Shown: positions 1 through 7,013 of the stretch, one piece after another
Numbering within the stretch: the first letter of the stretch is position 1
Layout of the letters: each line of letters begins with the position of its first letter
Origin: DATGZX01 sp035296965
GTDB taxonomy: Bacteria > Planctomycetota > Planctomycetia > Gemmatales > Gemmataceae
Assembly (NCBI GenBank): GCA_035296965.1
Contig: DATGZX010000191.1
Coordinates: 1 to 58,102, forward strand
Length of the DNA stretch: 58,102 nucleotides
Reading direction: 5' to 3'
Program-made: the position numbers and the translations under genes
The notes under the pieces: model-generated
Databases searched by the model: none
Told to the model about the DNA's origin: nothing
The model's input: the letters and a program-made list of their open reading frames with translations, nothing else

Positions 1-9
1 GATGACATG

Positions 10-56
10 GAGGCCTTCCTTGACCACAAACGACAGCAACGGACAAGGAAGGCCTC
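10..56. repeat. 13-bp perfect inverted repeat at window edge
   Basis: GAGGCCTTCCTTG (10-22) is repeated as its exact reverse complement at 44-56, with a 21-nt spacer. A third partial copy of the right arm (CAAGGAAGGC) lies at 74-83. The region around it has no recognisable gene. It may be a terminator-like hairpin of a gene lying to the left of the window. Confidence 0.6.
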
Positions 57-220
57 GCGAGAGAGATTCTAGGCAAGGAAGGCTTGGCGTCCAGCTGCAC
101 AATACGTCGCGTCGACGAATCCAGTGCTGGGACACTGCGAAGCACCGTCGGCCGGGGCGTTCGTGTTGCGCGCCGGGCAAAACGACGACCTGCGAACTCG
201 TCTATTATCCACAAGTAGAG

Positions 221-364
221 ATGCTCAATGTCGTTAGAGACGGGTCACACGTGCGACAGTGCCATTCAGGGCTTGTTACTGTTTCAGGCCATCCAAACGA
301 TGACGTGCATCCGAAAACATTGAAAAGTGTTCTACGACAAGCCGGATTGGCGGAGGAATCATGA
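221..364 (+). pseudogene. HicA-type toxin remnant (C-terminal part)
   Basis: The last 40 or so residues of this frame resemble the C-terminal half of HicA mRNA interferases: a Gly-Ser-His (normally the catalytic His segment), then GLVTVSGHPNDDV, then a TLKSVLRQAGL tail. The usual N-terminal strand and the D-G-W segment before GSH are not recognisable upstream, so the gene looks truncated or decayed at its 5' end. The stop codon overlaps the start of hicB by four bases (ATGA), as expected for an original hicA-hicB operon. A short functional form starting at 221 cannot be excluded, but I see no convincing ribosome-binding site. Confidence 0.55.
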
Positions 365-579
365 TCGAATACACCGTGATCTATGAGTGGGGCAAGGGCA
401 ACTGGTCGGCTTACGTGCCCGACCTGCCAGGCTGCATCGCCACCGGGAAAACACGCAAGCAGATCGAGAAGCGTATCCGCGAGGCCATTGAATTCCACAT
501 CGAGGGCTTGCACGCACGTGGAGAAAAGATTCCACAACCAAGCATCGAGGCCGGCACGGTCAGTGTCGTGGTTGAATAG
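361..579 (+). CDS. hicB: HicB-family antitoxin (short form)
   Basis: 72-residue protein with the typical HicB_lk_antitox pattern: N-terminal beta strand ending in an aromatic-rich turn (GNWSAYVPDLPGC), a Thr/Lys helix (TRKQIEKRIREAIEFHIE) and the strand-turn GEKIPQPS. In intact systems HicB masks the HicA RNase and represses the operon. This is the short version without a C-terminal DNA-binding domain. It overlaps the degraded hicA by four bases. With its toxin apparently broken it may be an orphan antitoxin. Downstream 580-731 holds only a small hairpin. Confidence 0.85.
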   Translation: MIEYTVIYEWGKGNWSAYVPDLPGCIATGKTRKQIEKRIREAIEFHIEGLHARGEKIPQPSIEAGTVSVVVE

Positions 580-701
580 GTGATGCCTACTTTGTTAGAC
601 GCGTACCCCGGCTTGGCTGGGCCCCCAAGAAGTTTTGCTCGTAACTTACGCTCCATTTGTAAACCATTCCGGCATCTTGTGCCGCAACCCCACGTCATAT
701 G

Positions 702-722
702 GCTCAAGCTATCAGCTTGAGC
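702..722. repeat. Small palindrome, GCTCAAGCT-ATC-AGCTTGAGC type
   Basis: Perfect 9-bp arms with a 3-nt loop just past the stop of the acyl-CoA dehydrogenase gene. Related hairpins with the AAGCT-NNN-AGCTT core occur at 12312-12336, 23591-23613 and 28391-28411, so this is a dispersed family. It may act as a 3' end stabiliser or factor-dependent terminator. Confidence 0.75.
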
Positions 723-731
723 TACAGCCGC

Positions 732-2414
732 TTAACCATCTGTCGCCAAGTCGCTTGAGAGCCGTCGATAGGAAGCGTTCGGCTCAATGAGAGGCGCCAG
801 CTCCCGGGCGCACCAGCGCTGGGCTGTCATCTTGGGGCGGGTGTCGCCGCCGTTTGCCAGCGACCAGGCGGCGTGCTCCAAAAGCAAGGCGGCGGTGTAA
901 GTCCGGGCCAGGCTGAATGCGAACGCACGGGCGCCGGCCTGGAGATAGTCGACACCCTCCTTCAGGCCGTGCTGGTAGCAGATCTCAATGCGACGGCCGG
1001 CCTCGCGAATGCGTTGGACCTGGGGAAGGAGATCGGCCGCCTTGACCACCTCGATCCGGGAGCGGAGATCGTCGAGGAATGGTCCAAGGGCAGCTTCCTT
1101 GTCAATGGCGCGCAGGCTATCGAGGCTGAGGACGTTGGTCGTGCCCTCCCAGATCGAGAGAACCTGGGCGTCGCGCAGCAGCCTGGGTAAACCGGTGTCT
1201 TCCACATAGCCGGCTCCGCCGAACGATTCCAGCACCTCGCTGGCATGGGCGACGGCCTGGCGCGCCGTGTAGAGCTTCGCGAGCGGAATAAGCAACCGCA
1301 GGATTGCACGTTCTTGCTCCGTTGCTTCACCCAGTTCCTCTCTGCCCATCAATTCGGCAACCCGGAAGGTCAGGTGAAAGGCTGCCTCGAACTCGATCTG
1401 GAGATTTGCCAGGGTCTCCGCGTGGAGCGGGTGATCGCACAGGCGTTTGCCGAATGCCCGGCGCTTGCGCGCGTAATCGCGGGCCAGGGCGATGCCGCGG
1501 CGCATGAAGCCGACGGCGCAGCAGGCGTTGTACGCGCGCGTGATGTTAAGGAGGGCGGCAATCTTGCGCACGCCGCGGCCGGCACCGCCGATCAGCCGGG
1601 CCGGCGTGCCGTCGAGGGTCAGCTCGGCTGTCGGCACGGCGCGTGTGCCCAGCTTGTCTTTGAGGCGCTGGATCGTGATGTTCTGCAAGCGGCCCGAAGA
1701 ATCCTTCGTCTCCACGTAGAACAGGCTCAGGTCGCGACCGGCTTCGGATGAATCCTCAATGCGTGCCAACGTCATGGCCATGGGCGAAGTGGTGGCGGAC
1801 GTGAACCACTTCGTGCCATGGAGCCTGTACAGGCCGTTGTCGGGGCGGGCAATCGTGGACGTGCCGCTGACGTCCGAGCCGCCCGTGCGCTCCGTCATCC
1901 ATTGGCCGGAGGTCCAGAACACCTTGGGGTCGCGGGACGTGAGCCGGGGGAGGGGATTGCTGCGGAGCCAAAGGTCGCCATGGAGTTCCAGGATGCGGGC
2001 TGCCCCGTCCGTCATAGCCAGGGGACAGGTGTAAACGGCCGACGAGGCCCCAAACAGGTACAGGCGAGCGAATTGGTGGATGCGCGAATAGGCACCGTGC
2101 CGGCGTTCGTACGCGCTGGCAACGATTCCTTCTTCGGCGGAGATGCGCTCCAGCTCCTGCCAGGCTCGAGAAACGTCGATGCGGTCGATGCGACGGCCCC
2201 AGGGGTCGTACGGCACGTGCCGCGGCGGGGCTGCTTCCGCGGCGTCGCCCAGGGCGAGGATGTCGGTCACAGCGCGCTCGCCGAGGCGACGCAAGCCCGG
2301 CTCAATTTCCGTGAAAACGTCGCTGGGCAGTTTCCGGCGGAGGAAGCTTTGCAGCACGCGGTCGTCGTCGTACTGGTTCGCGAGTTGGGGGCCTTCCTGA
2401 AAAAACTGGCTCAT
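732..2414 (-). CDS. AidB-type acyl-CoA dehydrogenase
   Basis: 560-residue flavoprotein of the AidB/ACAD11-like branch of acyl-CoA dehydrogenases, longer than the ~380-residue canonical enzymes. Visible signatures are CPLAMTDGAARIL before the FAD domain, MTERTGGSDVS near residue 175 followed by the YRLHGTKWFTSA strand, RLKDKLGTRAVPTAEL, and the C-terminal GGAGYVEDTGLPRLLRD and IWEGTTNVLSLDSL segments, which closely parallel E. coli AidB. AidB binds FAD and DNA and limits alkylation damage; other members are plain acyl-CoA dehydrogenases, so the substrate here is open. Transcribed alone, with a GAAGGTGA ribosome-binding site before the ATG. No ada or alkA neighbour. Confidence 0.85.
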   Translation of the reverse strand: MSQFFQEGPQLANQYDDDRVLQSFLRRKLPSDVFTEIEPGLRRLGERAVTDILALGDAAEAAPPRHVPYDPWGRRIDRIDVSRAWQELERISAEEGIVASAYERRHGAYSRIHQFARLYLFGASSAVYTCPLAMTDGAARILELHGDLWLRSNPLPRLTSRDPKVFWTSGQWMTERTGGSDVSGTSTIARPDNGLYRLHGTKWFTSATTSPMAMTLARIEDSSEAGRDLSLFYVETKDSSGRLQNITIQRLKDKLGTRAVPTAELTLDGTPARLIGGAGRGVRKIAALLNITRAYNACCAVGFMRRGIALARDYARKRRAFGKRLCDHPLHAETLANLQIEFEAAFHLTFRVAELMGREELGEATEQERAILRLLIPLAKLYTARQAVAHASEVLESFGGAGYVEDTGLPRLLRDAQVLSIWEGTTNVLSLDSLRAIDKEAALGPFLDDLRSRIEVVKAADLLPQVQRIREAGRRIEICYQHGLKEGVDYLQAGARAFAFSLARTYTAALLLEHAAWSLANGGDTRPKMTAQRWCARELAPLIEPNASYRRLSSDLATDG

Positions 2415-2493
2415 GAGACGTCACCTTCCGCGCAGTGCGTCGAGGGATAGGTGTGGCAGTCGGCAAGCATGAATCGGTGCGCACACTGGGTGG

Positions 2494-2657
2494 CATGCTT
2501 TCGGGTCCGAACTACTGTCGGAACCTGCGACGTGCCATGACCCGAAAGCATGGAGCAGCCGGCGATCTACTCCCTTGCGTTTGGGCACGACATGCTTTCG
2601 TGGCCGCTGCGGGTTGGGATCGATGGGTTCAGGCCCACCAGGGGCCACGAAAGCATG
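2494..2657. repeat. Two tandem CATGCTTTCG palindromes
   Basis: The 330-bp gap 2415-2744 holds no gene but two hairpins of one family. CATGCTTTCGGGT (2494-2506) pairs with ACCCGAAAGCATG (2540-2552), and CATGCTTTCGTGGCC (2591-2605) pairs with GGCCACGAAAGCATG (2643-2657). Arms end in the same CATGCTTTCG core with GC-rich inner bases that covary between copies. The same family recurs at 27077-27281. Confidence 0.85.
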
Positions 2658-2744
2658 GCACCCCAGCGTACGACCCGCATCACTATTGTGGGCAGCAGAA
2701 CCTGGGGTTTCCGTACTGTCAGCCAAGCAACCCGCCAAGATTCA

Positions 2745-3626
2745 TCACACGCCCATGACGTTGTAGCCGCAGTCGACGTAGAGGACGTGGCCGGTGATGC
2801 CGGAGGCGAGCGGGCTGCACAGGAAGGCGGCGGCGTTGGCGACTTCTTCGGGTTCGATGCCGCGGGGCAGGGGGGAGCGGTCCGCCGCGTACTTGATCAT
2901 GTTGTCGATCTCGCCGATCGCGCGGGCGGCACGCGATGCGTAAGGGCCGGCCGAGATCAGGTTGACCCGGATTTTCTTCGGACCGAGGTTGCTGGCCAGT
3001 TGCTTGGCATCGATTTGCAGTGCGGCCTTGGCGGTCGACATGCCGCCGCCATAATGGGGCACCACGCGGTCGCCGCCCAGGTAGGTCAGGCCGAGAGCGC
3101 TGGCGCCGTCCGGTCGATTTTCCATCAACGGCTGCGCGGCCCGGAGCAGGGCGGTGAGGGAATAGGCGCTGATGCTCAGGGCCGTGAGGTAGGCGCCCCG
3201 GCTGGTGTCGACGGCGCGGTTTTTAATTTCCGGGCTGAAGGCGATGCTATGGACCAGGATGTCGATGCCCTGGAGATCCCTCTGCACGGCCGCCAGCATG
3301 CCCTGAATGGTGTAATCGCCGTGCTTCTGGTAGCGGCGATCGTTGCGGGTTTTCTCGTCGACGTCGGCCAGGGTGTCGAAACTGACATCGCAGGGCAGGA
3401 CTTTTTCGACCTTCATATTGCCAGCGCCGAACGGCAAGACACGCGTGTCGGCGTCGGCATCGCGTTCGAGGATGTTTTCGACAATGCCCATCAAGCGCGG
3501 GTGGCAGGCGAACACCAGCCTGGCTCCTGCTGCTTGAAGCGCCTTGGCAATGTACCAGGCAAAGCCGACGTTATCCCCAACGCCCGTTACCAGGGCGATT
3601 TTACCGGAAAGATCGAGGGGAATCAT
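2745..3626 (-). CDS. fabI: Enoyl-[acyl-carrier-protein] reductase, plant/chlamydial type
   Basis: Short-chain dehydrogenase fold enzyme reducing trans-2-enoyl-ACP with NAD(P)H in fatty acid elongation. The N-terminal nucleotide-binding motif GKIALVTGVGDNVGFAW is followed by an insertion of about 35 residues (roughly 75-110, with LPCDVSFDTLADVDE and DYTIQGM) typical of chloroplast, apicomplexan and chlamydial enzymes. It carries DILVHSIAFSPE and the catalytic Tyr/Lys in YGGGMSTAK (Tyr plus eight, as in plant enzymes, instead of plus seven in E. coli), then NLISAGPYASRAA. The ATG at 3626 has a GAGG site; an ATG at 3632 is the alternative. 293 residues. Confidence 0.93.
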   Translation of the reverse strand: MIPLDLSGKIALVTGVGDNVGFAWYIAKALQAAGARLVFACHPRLMGIVENILERDADADTRVLPFGAGNMKVEKVLPCDVSFDTLADVDEKTRNDRRYQKHGDYTIQGMLAAVQRDLQGIDILVHSIAFSPEIKNRAVDTSRGAYLTALSISAYSLTALLRAAQPLMENRPDGASALGLTYLGGDRVVPHYGGGMSTAKAALQIDAKQLASNLGPKKIRVNLISAGPYASRAARAIGEIDNMIKYAADRSPLPRGIEPEEVANAAAFLCSPLASGITGHVLYVDCGYNVMGV

Positions 3627-3849
3627 GCGCATCCTCGTTAACGCACAGGGGAAATTGGCGAAGACCAGAGATTGGACGGCCTTCCCTGACCCGCGTATGG
3701 TCTAGCAAATCCGCACAATTCGGGCAAGATTAAAGGCAGGTTCTGTTTGAAGGCGGGCGGCCAACGGAATGCCAAATACTACTATAAATAGGACCGTTCT
3801 TATATTTTCCTTACAATCTTGAGTTCGAGTTTCACAGAGTGAAATGTTG

Positions 3850-3952
3850 AGGAAGGAAAAGCAAAAGCGGCGGAAAAGCGCCGCAGTCCAAAGAAGCCCA
3901 CATTTGGAGCAGTGCGGCGCTTTTCCGCCGCTTTTGTTTCCTCCATTTAGTC
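3850..3952. repeat. Long AAAAGCGGCGGAAAAGCGCCGC hairpin, copy 1
   Basis: About 100 bp forming a nearly perfect hairpin. CAAAAGCGGCGGAAAAGCGC on the left is matched by its reverse complement on the right, with flanking GGAAG/TTTCC and a loop around AAGAAGCCCACATTTGG. It lies in the 409-bp gap between fabI and the HEAT-repeat gene, both on the minus strand; I see no gene in the gap. Two further copies are at 13201-13283 and 45236-45320. Each right arm ends in a T-rich tract, so a terminator function is plausible. Confidence 0.9.
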
Positions 3953-4041
3953 GCAAAATGCAAATCCTGCCCCCGGGAAAGGCGCGAAGGCAAAAGGCGC
4001 CCCGCGGCGCCTTTTGCCTTCTGGATCGGGCTTCTGTCGGT

Positions 4042-5733
4042 TTACTTGGCAGGAACAATGGCGCCGGCCGGCTGGAGCCCCTGCCGGTCCATGGACATGG
4101 TGCTGGGGGCGAGGACGTGCATGGCTTCCTCGAATTCGTGACGTACGCGCGGATCAGTATCGTACTTCAACCCTTGCACACCCTGAACCACTTCCTCGCT
4201 GGCGACCTTCATTTTGGCGAGGCAGCGGACGCACCCGGCTCGCACGGTGGCGGCAGGATCATCCTTGGCTGCCTGCAGAATCGCCTTCACGATTACCGGG
4301 TTCGATCGCCAGTCCATCTTTGCCAACCCTTCCACGGCCCATTCCCGCTGGGAGGGTAAGAGCGAGTCATGGAGCGCGCTCAGCATCTGGGGGATGGTCT
4401 TGGTCGTCGCCTCGGCCGAGCCGCCCGTCGCTGAAGCACCCTGGAAGCCCGCCCGCATGACAGCCGGGGCTGGCAGATTCATGGGCATACGAGGCGCGGC
4501 TTGGCCTCCTGCGGCATTGCGTGCCATGAGCGCCTGCCTGCTGTTATTCGCAATGCCAGGGCCCATCTGCGGCTCTTCGTTGGGATCCATAGGACCGAAG
4601 GCATTGGTAACGCGAGCTACAGCCTCTTCAGACGGAGGCGACATGAAGGCGTTCGTCACAACGGGATCGTTGGTGGTTGGGCTGGGGCCAAACGGCCTGG
4701 AAACGGCACTCTGGCTTGCGGCCAGGGCATTCCGTGCGGCCAGGCTTGGCGGGACGACTTGAGGCGGTCCCGGCGGCGGCGAGGGCAGCCTGCGAAAATC
4801 GGGTACCGTTACGATCGGCACCGCGATGTACTGAATCTGGGGGATTGCCATTGCGGTCGTGCCCGTCGACGGCTGCATCGTGGATGGGATTTTCGCCTTT
4901 TGATCCCCTGCCACATCGCTCTTCGAGGGAGCGGCAGATTTAGCCGAGGACATGCCGTCCTTGGCTTTATCCGCGTTTGCCGGGGTCTTCGAGTCTTTTT
5001 TGGTCTCCAGCGTAATGCGTGCATATTTCTCGGGACTCTTCAGCGGATCGGGGGCAGTCATGTCCGCCTGGGGCAGGGCTGCCTGTTCCTTCTTGTCCTT
5101 CTTGCTGCTCGTTGGGGCTGTCGTCGAAGACGATTCGGTCGACTTGAAGTCGTCCGCCTTGCCCCAAGATTTGCGCCAATCGCTCAGCACGGAGGTGGAC
5201 GGCGTCTTCGGGGATTCCGGTGGCTTTGGCGTTGGAGCTGCCGTCGCAGCCAGGTCCACTTTAGGCGGCGTCGCCGGTTGAGTGGCCTTCGCTACTGGAG
5301 GCAATGCCGGCATGGCAGGCGGAGCTTGCGCCACCAGCGGTGCGACAGGCACGGGCGTGCTTTGCACATATTCGCTCGGGGCGCACGGCGTTCCCGGAGG
5401 AGGCGTTTGGCCCCGGCCCCAGTGGAAGATGCGCGTTGCCATCGCCTGGATGCGTGAACCAGGGCCGCTCTCGGACAGTTTGGTAACAGGGCCGCTCTCG
5501 ACGATGGTCATGATCTCGCCAGTGTCGAGCGCTCGGACCTGGTAAGCAGTGCTCCCTTCGGGAGTCTTCCAGGTCTTGAGGATCTTGCACTTTTGTGCCA
5601 GCTTGCCTTGCTCTTGCACCGTGATGATGGCCTGCGTGTCCGCAGGCATCGAAGGGGTTGGTTGCTGCGCCCAAGCCAGTCCGGCCCAGGCCAATGATGC
5701 AACGAGGGTCCTTTTCCAGATTGACCGGACCAT
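4042..5733 (-). CDS. Secreted HEAT-repeat protein with Pro/Ala/Lys-rich linker
   Basis: 563 residues. An N-terminal signal peptide (RTLVASLAWAGLAWAQ, cleavage near residue 22) is followed by a compact ~60-residue segment, then a very long low-complexity stretch rich in Pro, Ala, Ser and Lys (about residues 100-400), and a C-terminal part with two or three HEAT-like helical pairs (REWAVEGLAKMDWRSNP, VIVKAILQAAKDDPAATVR). The layout suggests an exported scaffold or adaptor with a disordered spacer. I do not recognise a specific function. AAGGAGA precedes the ATG. Confidence 0.8.
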   Translation of the reverse strand: MVRSIWKRTLVASLAWAGLAWAQQPTPSMPADTQAIITVQEQGKLAQKCKILKTWKTPEGSTAYQVRALDTGEIMTIVESGPVTKLSESGPGSRIQAMATRIFHWGRGQTPPPGTPCAPSEYVQSTPVPVAPLVAQAPPAMPALPPVAKATQPATPPKVDLAATAAPTPKPPESPKTPSTSVLSDWRKSWGKADDFKSTESSSTTAPTSSKKDKKEQAALPQADMTAPDPLKSPEKYARITLETKKDSKTPANADKAKDGMSSAKSAAPSKSDVAGDQKAKIPSTMQPSTGTTAMAIPQIQYIAVPIVTVPDFRRLPSPPPGPPQVVPPSLAARNALAASQSAVSRPFGPSPTTNDPVVTNAFMSPPSEEAVARVTNAFGPMDPNEEPQMGPGIANNSRQALMARNAAGGQAAPRMPMNLPAPAVMRAGFQGASATGGSAEATTKTIPQMLSALHDSLLPSQREWAVEGLAKMDWRSNPVIVKAILQAAKDDPAATVRAGCVRCLAKMKVASEEVVQGVQGLKYDTDPRVRHEFEEAMHVLAPSTMSMDRQGLQPAGAIVPAK

Positions 5734-6195
5734 CGACAGGGTCTCCTTGATTGCCCAGCTGCTGCCACCCTTCGGAAATACCCCGGAGGGATAACCTTGT
5801 CATCCTTTATCGGCTGTAGCGGTTCGTTCCATCAGTCCGAGTTTGCCGATTTTAAACATTGCGAGGAATAGACATGCGCTGTGCGAAATGACGGCGGCAA
5901 TGGCAACAATCGACCGGGGAACCGAGTGGGATGCGTACGGAGTAGATACTGCTGATTTCGACCTGACTTTTTTCAGCAGACTTACACGGCCGGCGCATTG
6001 AAGAGAGAGCATGATCGAACGGTAGAAACCACCGTAACAATCCATGGGTCAAGGCCGTGCGATGCCGCACAGCGCCGTCCGCTCGGCCTACGGAGAGAAT
6101 GGAATAGCGGGCCCGTTCGCTGAGTGTGAATAGTGTGTAATTCTACATGGCCACATGGGTTACGACGGGGCTTTTTCAGGAGGTGGGACGTCGGT
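5734..6195. other. Gene-poor stretch between divergent genes
   Basis: No reading frame here shows a ribosome-binding site or a recognisable motif. The stretch presumably holds the promoters of the HEAT-repeat gene (leftward) and of the uspA region (rightward). No strong palindrome seen. Confidence 0.4.
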
Positions 6196-6351
6196 ATGGA
6201 ACTTGCTTCCGATGATGCTGGAATAGCGAAAGGCGATGATACGAGGGTGCGCGCGATGGCCGAGAAATCCATCCGGGCTGCCGCACTGGCTATGCTCGTG
6301 AAGCGCCCGACCCGCAAGGAAACTTCCAGAGCGATGGCAACCGCGGAGTAG
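6196..6351 (+). CDS. Possible small protein upstream of uspA
   Basis: 51-codon frame preceded by AGGAGGTG (6178-6185) about ten bases before the ATG, ending nine bases before the uspA start, so it could be a translationally linked leader peptide or small protein. The sequence is Ala/Arg-rich and charged, without a membrane segment or known motif. The ribosome-binding site and spacing are the only support. Confidence 0.3.
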   Translation: MELASDDAGIAKGDDTRVRAMAEKSIRAAALAMLVKRPTRKETSRAMATAE

Positions 6352-6360
6352 GAGGGAGCA

Positions 6361-6810
6361 ATGCTGCCGATAAAAACCATCCTGGTGCCGATCGATCGTT
6401 CAGAGTCGTCGCAGCACGCTTTCCAGTTTGCTGCTTCACTGGCTCAGGAGCACGACGCCCAGTTGGTCGTGCTGTACGTTGTGCCGCTTGCGGCGGTGAT
6501 GTACGGCCCCCCACCGAACAACTACCTGGACCATTTGCTCCAGGAGCTATGCCTTATGAAGCCGAGCGATCCGCACGCCCGCGTTCAATACCAAGTGGCC
6601 GAAGGGGATCCTGCCGCCGCCATCGTGAGGGCAGCCAAGGAAACCAATTGCGACCTGATCGTGATGGGAACGCACGGGCGGACAGGGCTGAGTCGCTTCC
6701 TGATGGGTAGCGTCGCAGAGCAAGTAGTTCGCCTGGCTCCATGCCTTGTCATGACCGTGAGGAATCAAGTTCCCACGGAGACATCTGCAGTCGCGGCCAG
6801 TTCTTGTTAG
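6361..6810 (+). CDS. Universal stress protein, UspA family
   Basis: 149-residue single-domain Usp. It opens with the strand KTILVPIDRSESSQHAF and carries the ATP-binding pattern Gly-x2-Gly-x9-Gly-Ser in GTHGRTGLSRFLMGSVAE near residues 101-118, so it belongs to the nucleotide-binding subgroup. Such proteins bind ATP and modulate survival under stress or energy starvation. GGAGGG lies immediately upstream of the ATG. An imperfect 15-bp-arm hairpin starts at the stop codon and probably ends the transcript. Confidence 0.9.
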   Translation: MLPIKTILVPIDRSESSQHAFQFAASLAQEHDAQLVVLYVVPLAAVMYGPPPNNYLDHLLQELCLMKPSDPHARVQYQVAEGDPAAAIVRAAKETNCDLIVMGTHGRTGLSRFLMGSVAEQVVRLAPCLVMTVRNQVPTETSAVAASSC

Positions 6811-6850
6811 GGGTGGCCAGGGCTTCGCTGTGCTCAGCCCCGGCCACCCC
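6810..6850. repeat. Hairpin after uspA, GGTGGCC(A/G)GGGCT type
   Basis: GGGGTGGCCAGGGCT (6810-6824) pairs with AGCCCCGGCCACCCC (6836-6850) with one mismatch and an 11-nt loop. No T tract follows, so it is not a classical intrinsic terminator. The same GGCCGGGGCT arm sequence recurs at 53459-53610. Confidence 0.7.
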
Positions 6851-6884
6851 GTCGGCTTAGCGCGGGCAAGCAGCGCGCCAACTA

Positions 6885-6983
6885 AATTACCGTGCGGGAA
6901 TCGGCCGTAGGTCAGGTTTCCAACCTGACCGGATAGATTGGAAATCTGTCCTACGCAGCCGCCGAGTCAAGCAAGGTGATATA
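6885..6983. repeat. ~100-bp dispersed repeat with two hairpins, copy 1
   Basis: Starts near TACCGTGCGGGAATC, then GTCAGGTTTCCAACCTGAC (8-bp arms), AGATTGGAAATCTGTCCTACGC, and ends GTCAAGCAAGGTGATATA. A second copy at 37581-37681 matches it along its whole length with scattered differences. Shorter remnants of the ACCGTGC start occur near 27001 and 53227. Confidence 0.9.
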
Positions 6984-7013
6984 GACGGAAGCGGGTATCG
7001 TTCTGGCGTGCGC

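Noticed and set aside
1..72. Open frame from the window edge to a stop at 70-72
   Set aside because: Only 23 codons without a recognisable motif; it overlaps an inverted repeat, so a gene end cannot be told from chance.
2550..3641. 363-codon frame on the plus strand opposite fabI
   Set aside because: Antisense shadow of a clear FabI gene caused by high G+C; no ribosome-binding site or motif.
4501..5457. 318-codon plus-strand frame opposite the HEAT-repeat gene
   Set aside because: Arg-rich shadow of the low-complexity region; no domain.
5982..6380. 132-codon minus-strand frame upstream of uspA
   Set aside because: Overlaps the start of uspA and lacks a ribosome-binding site.
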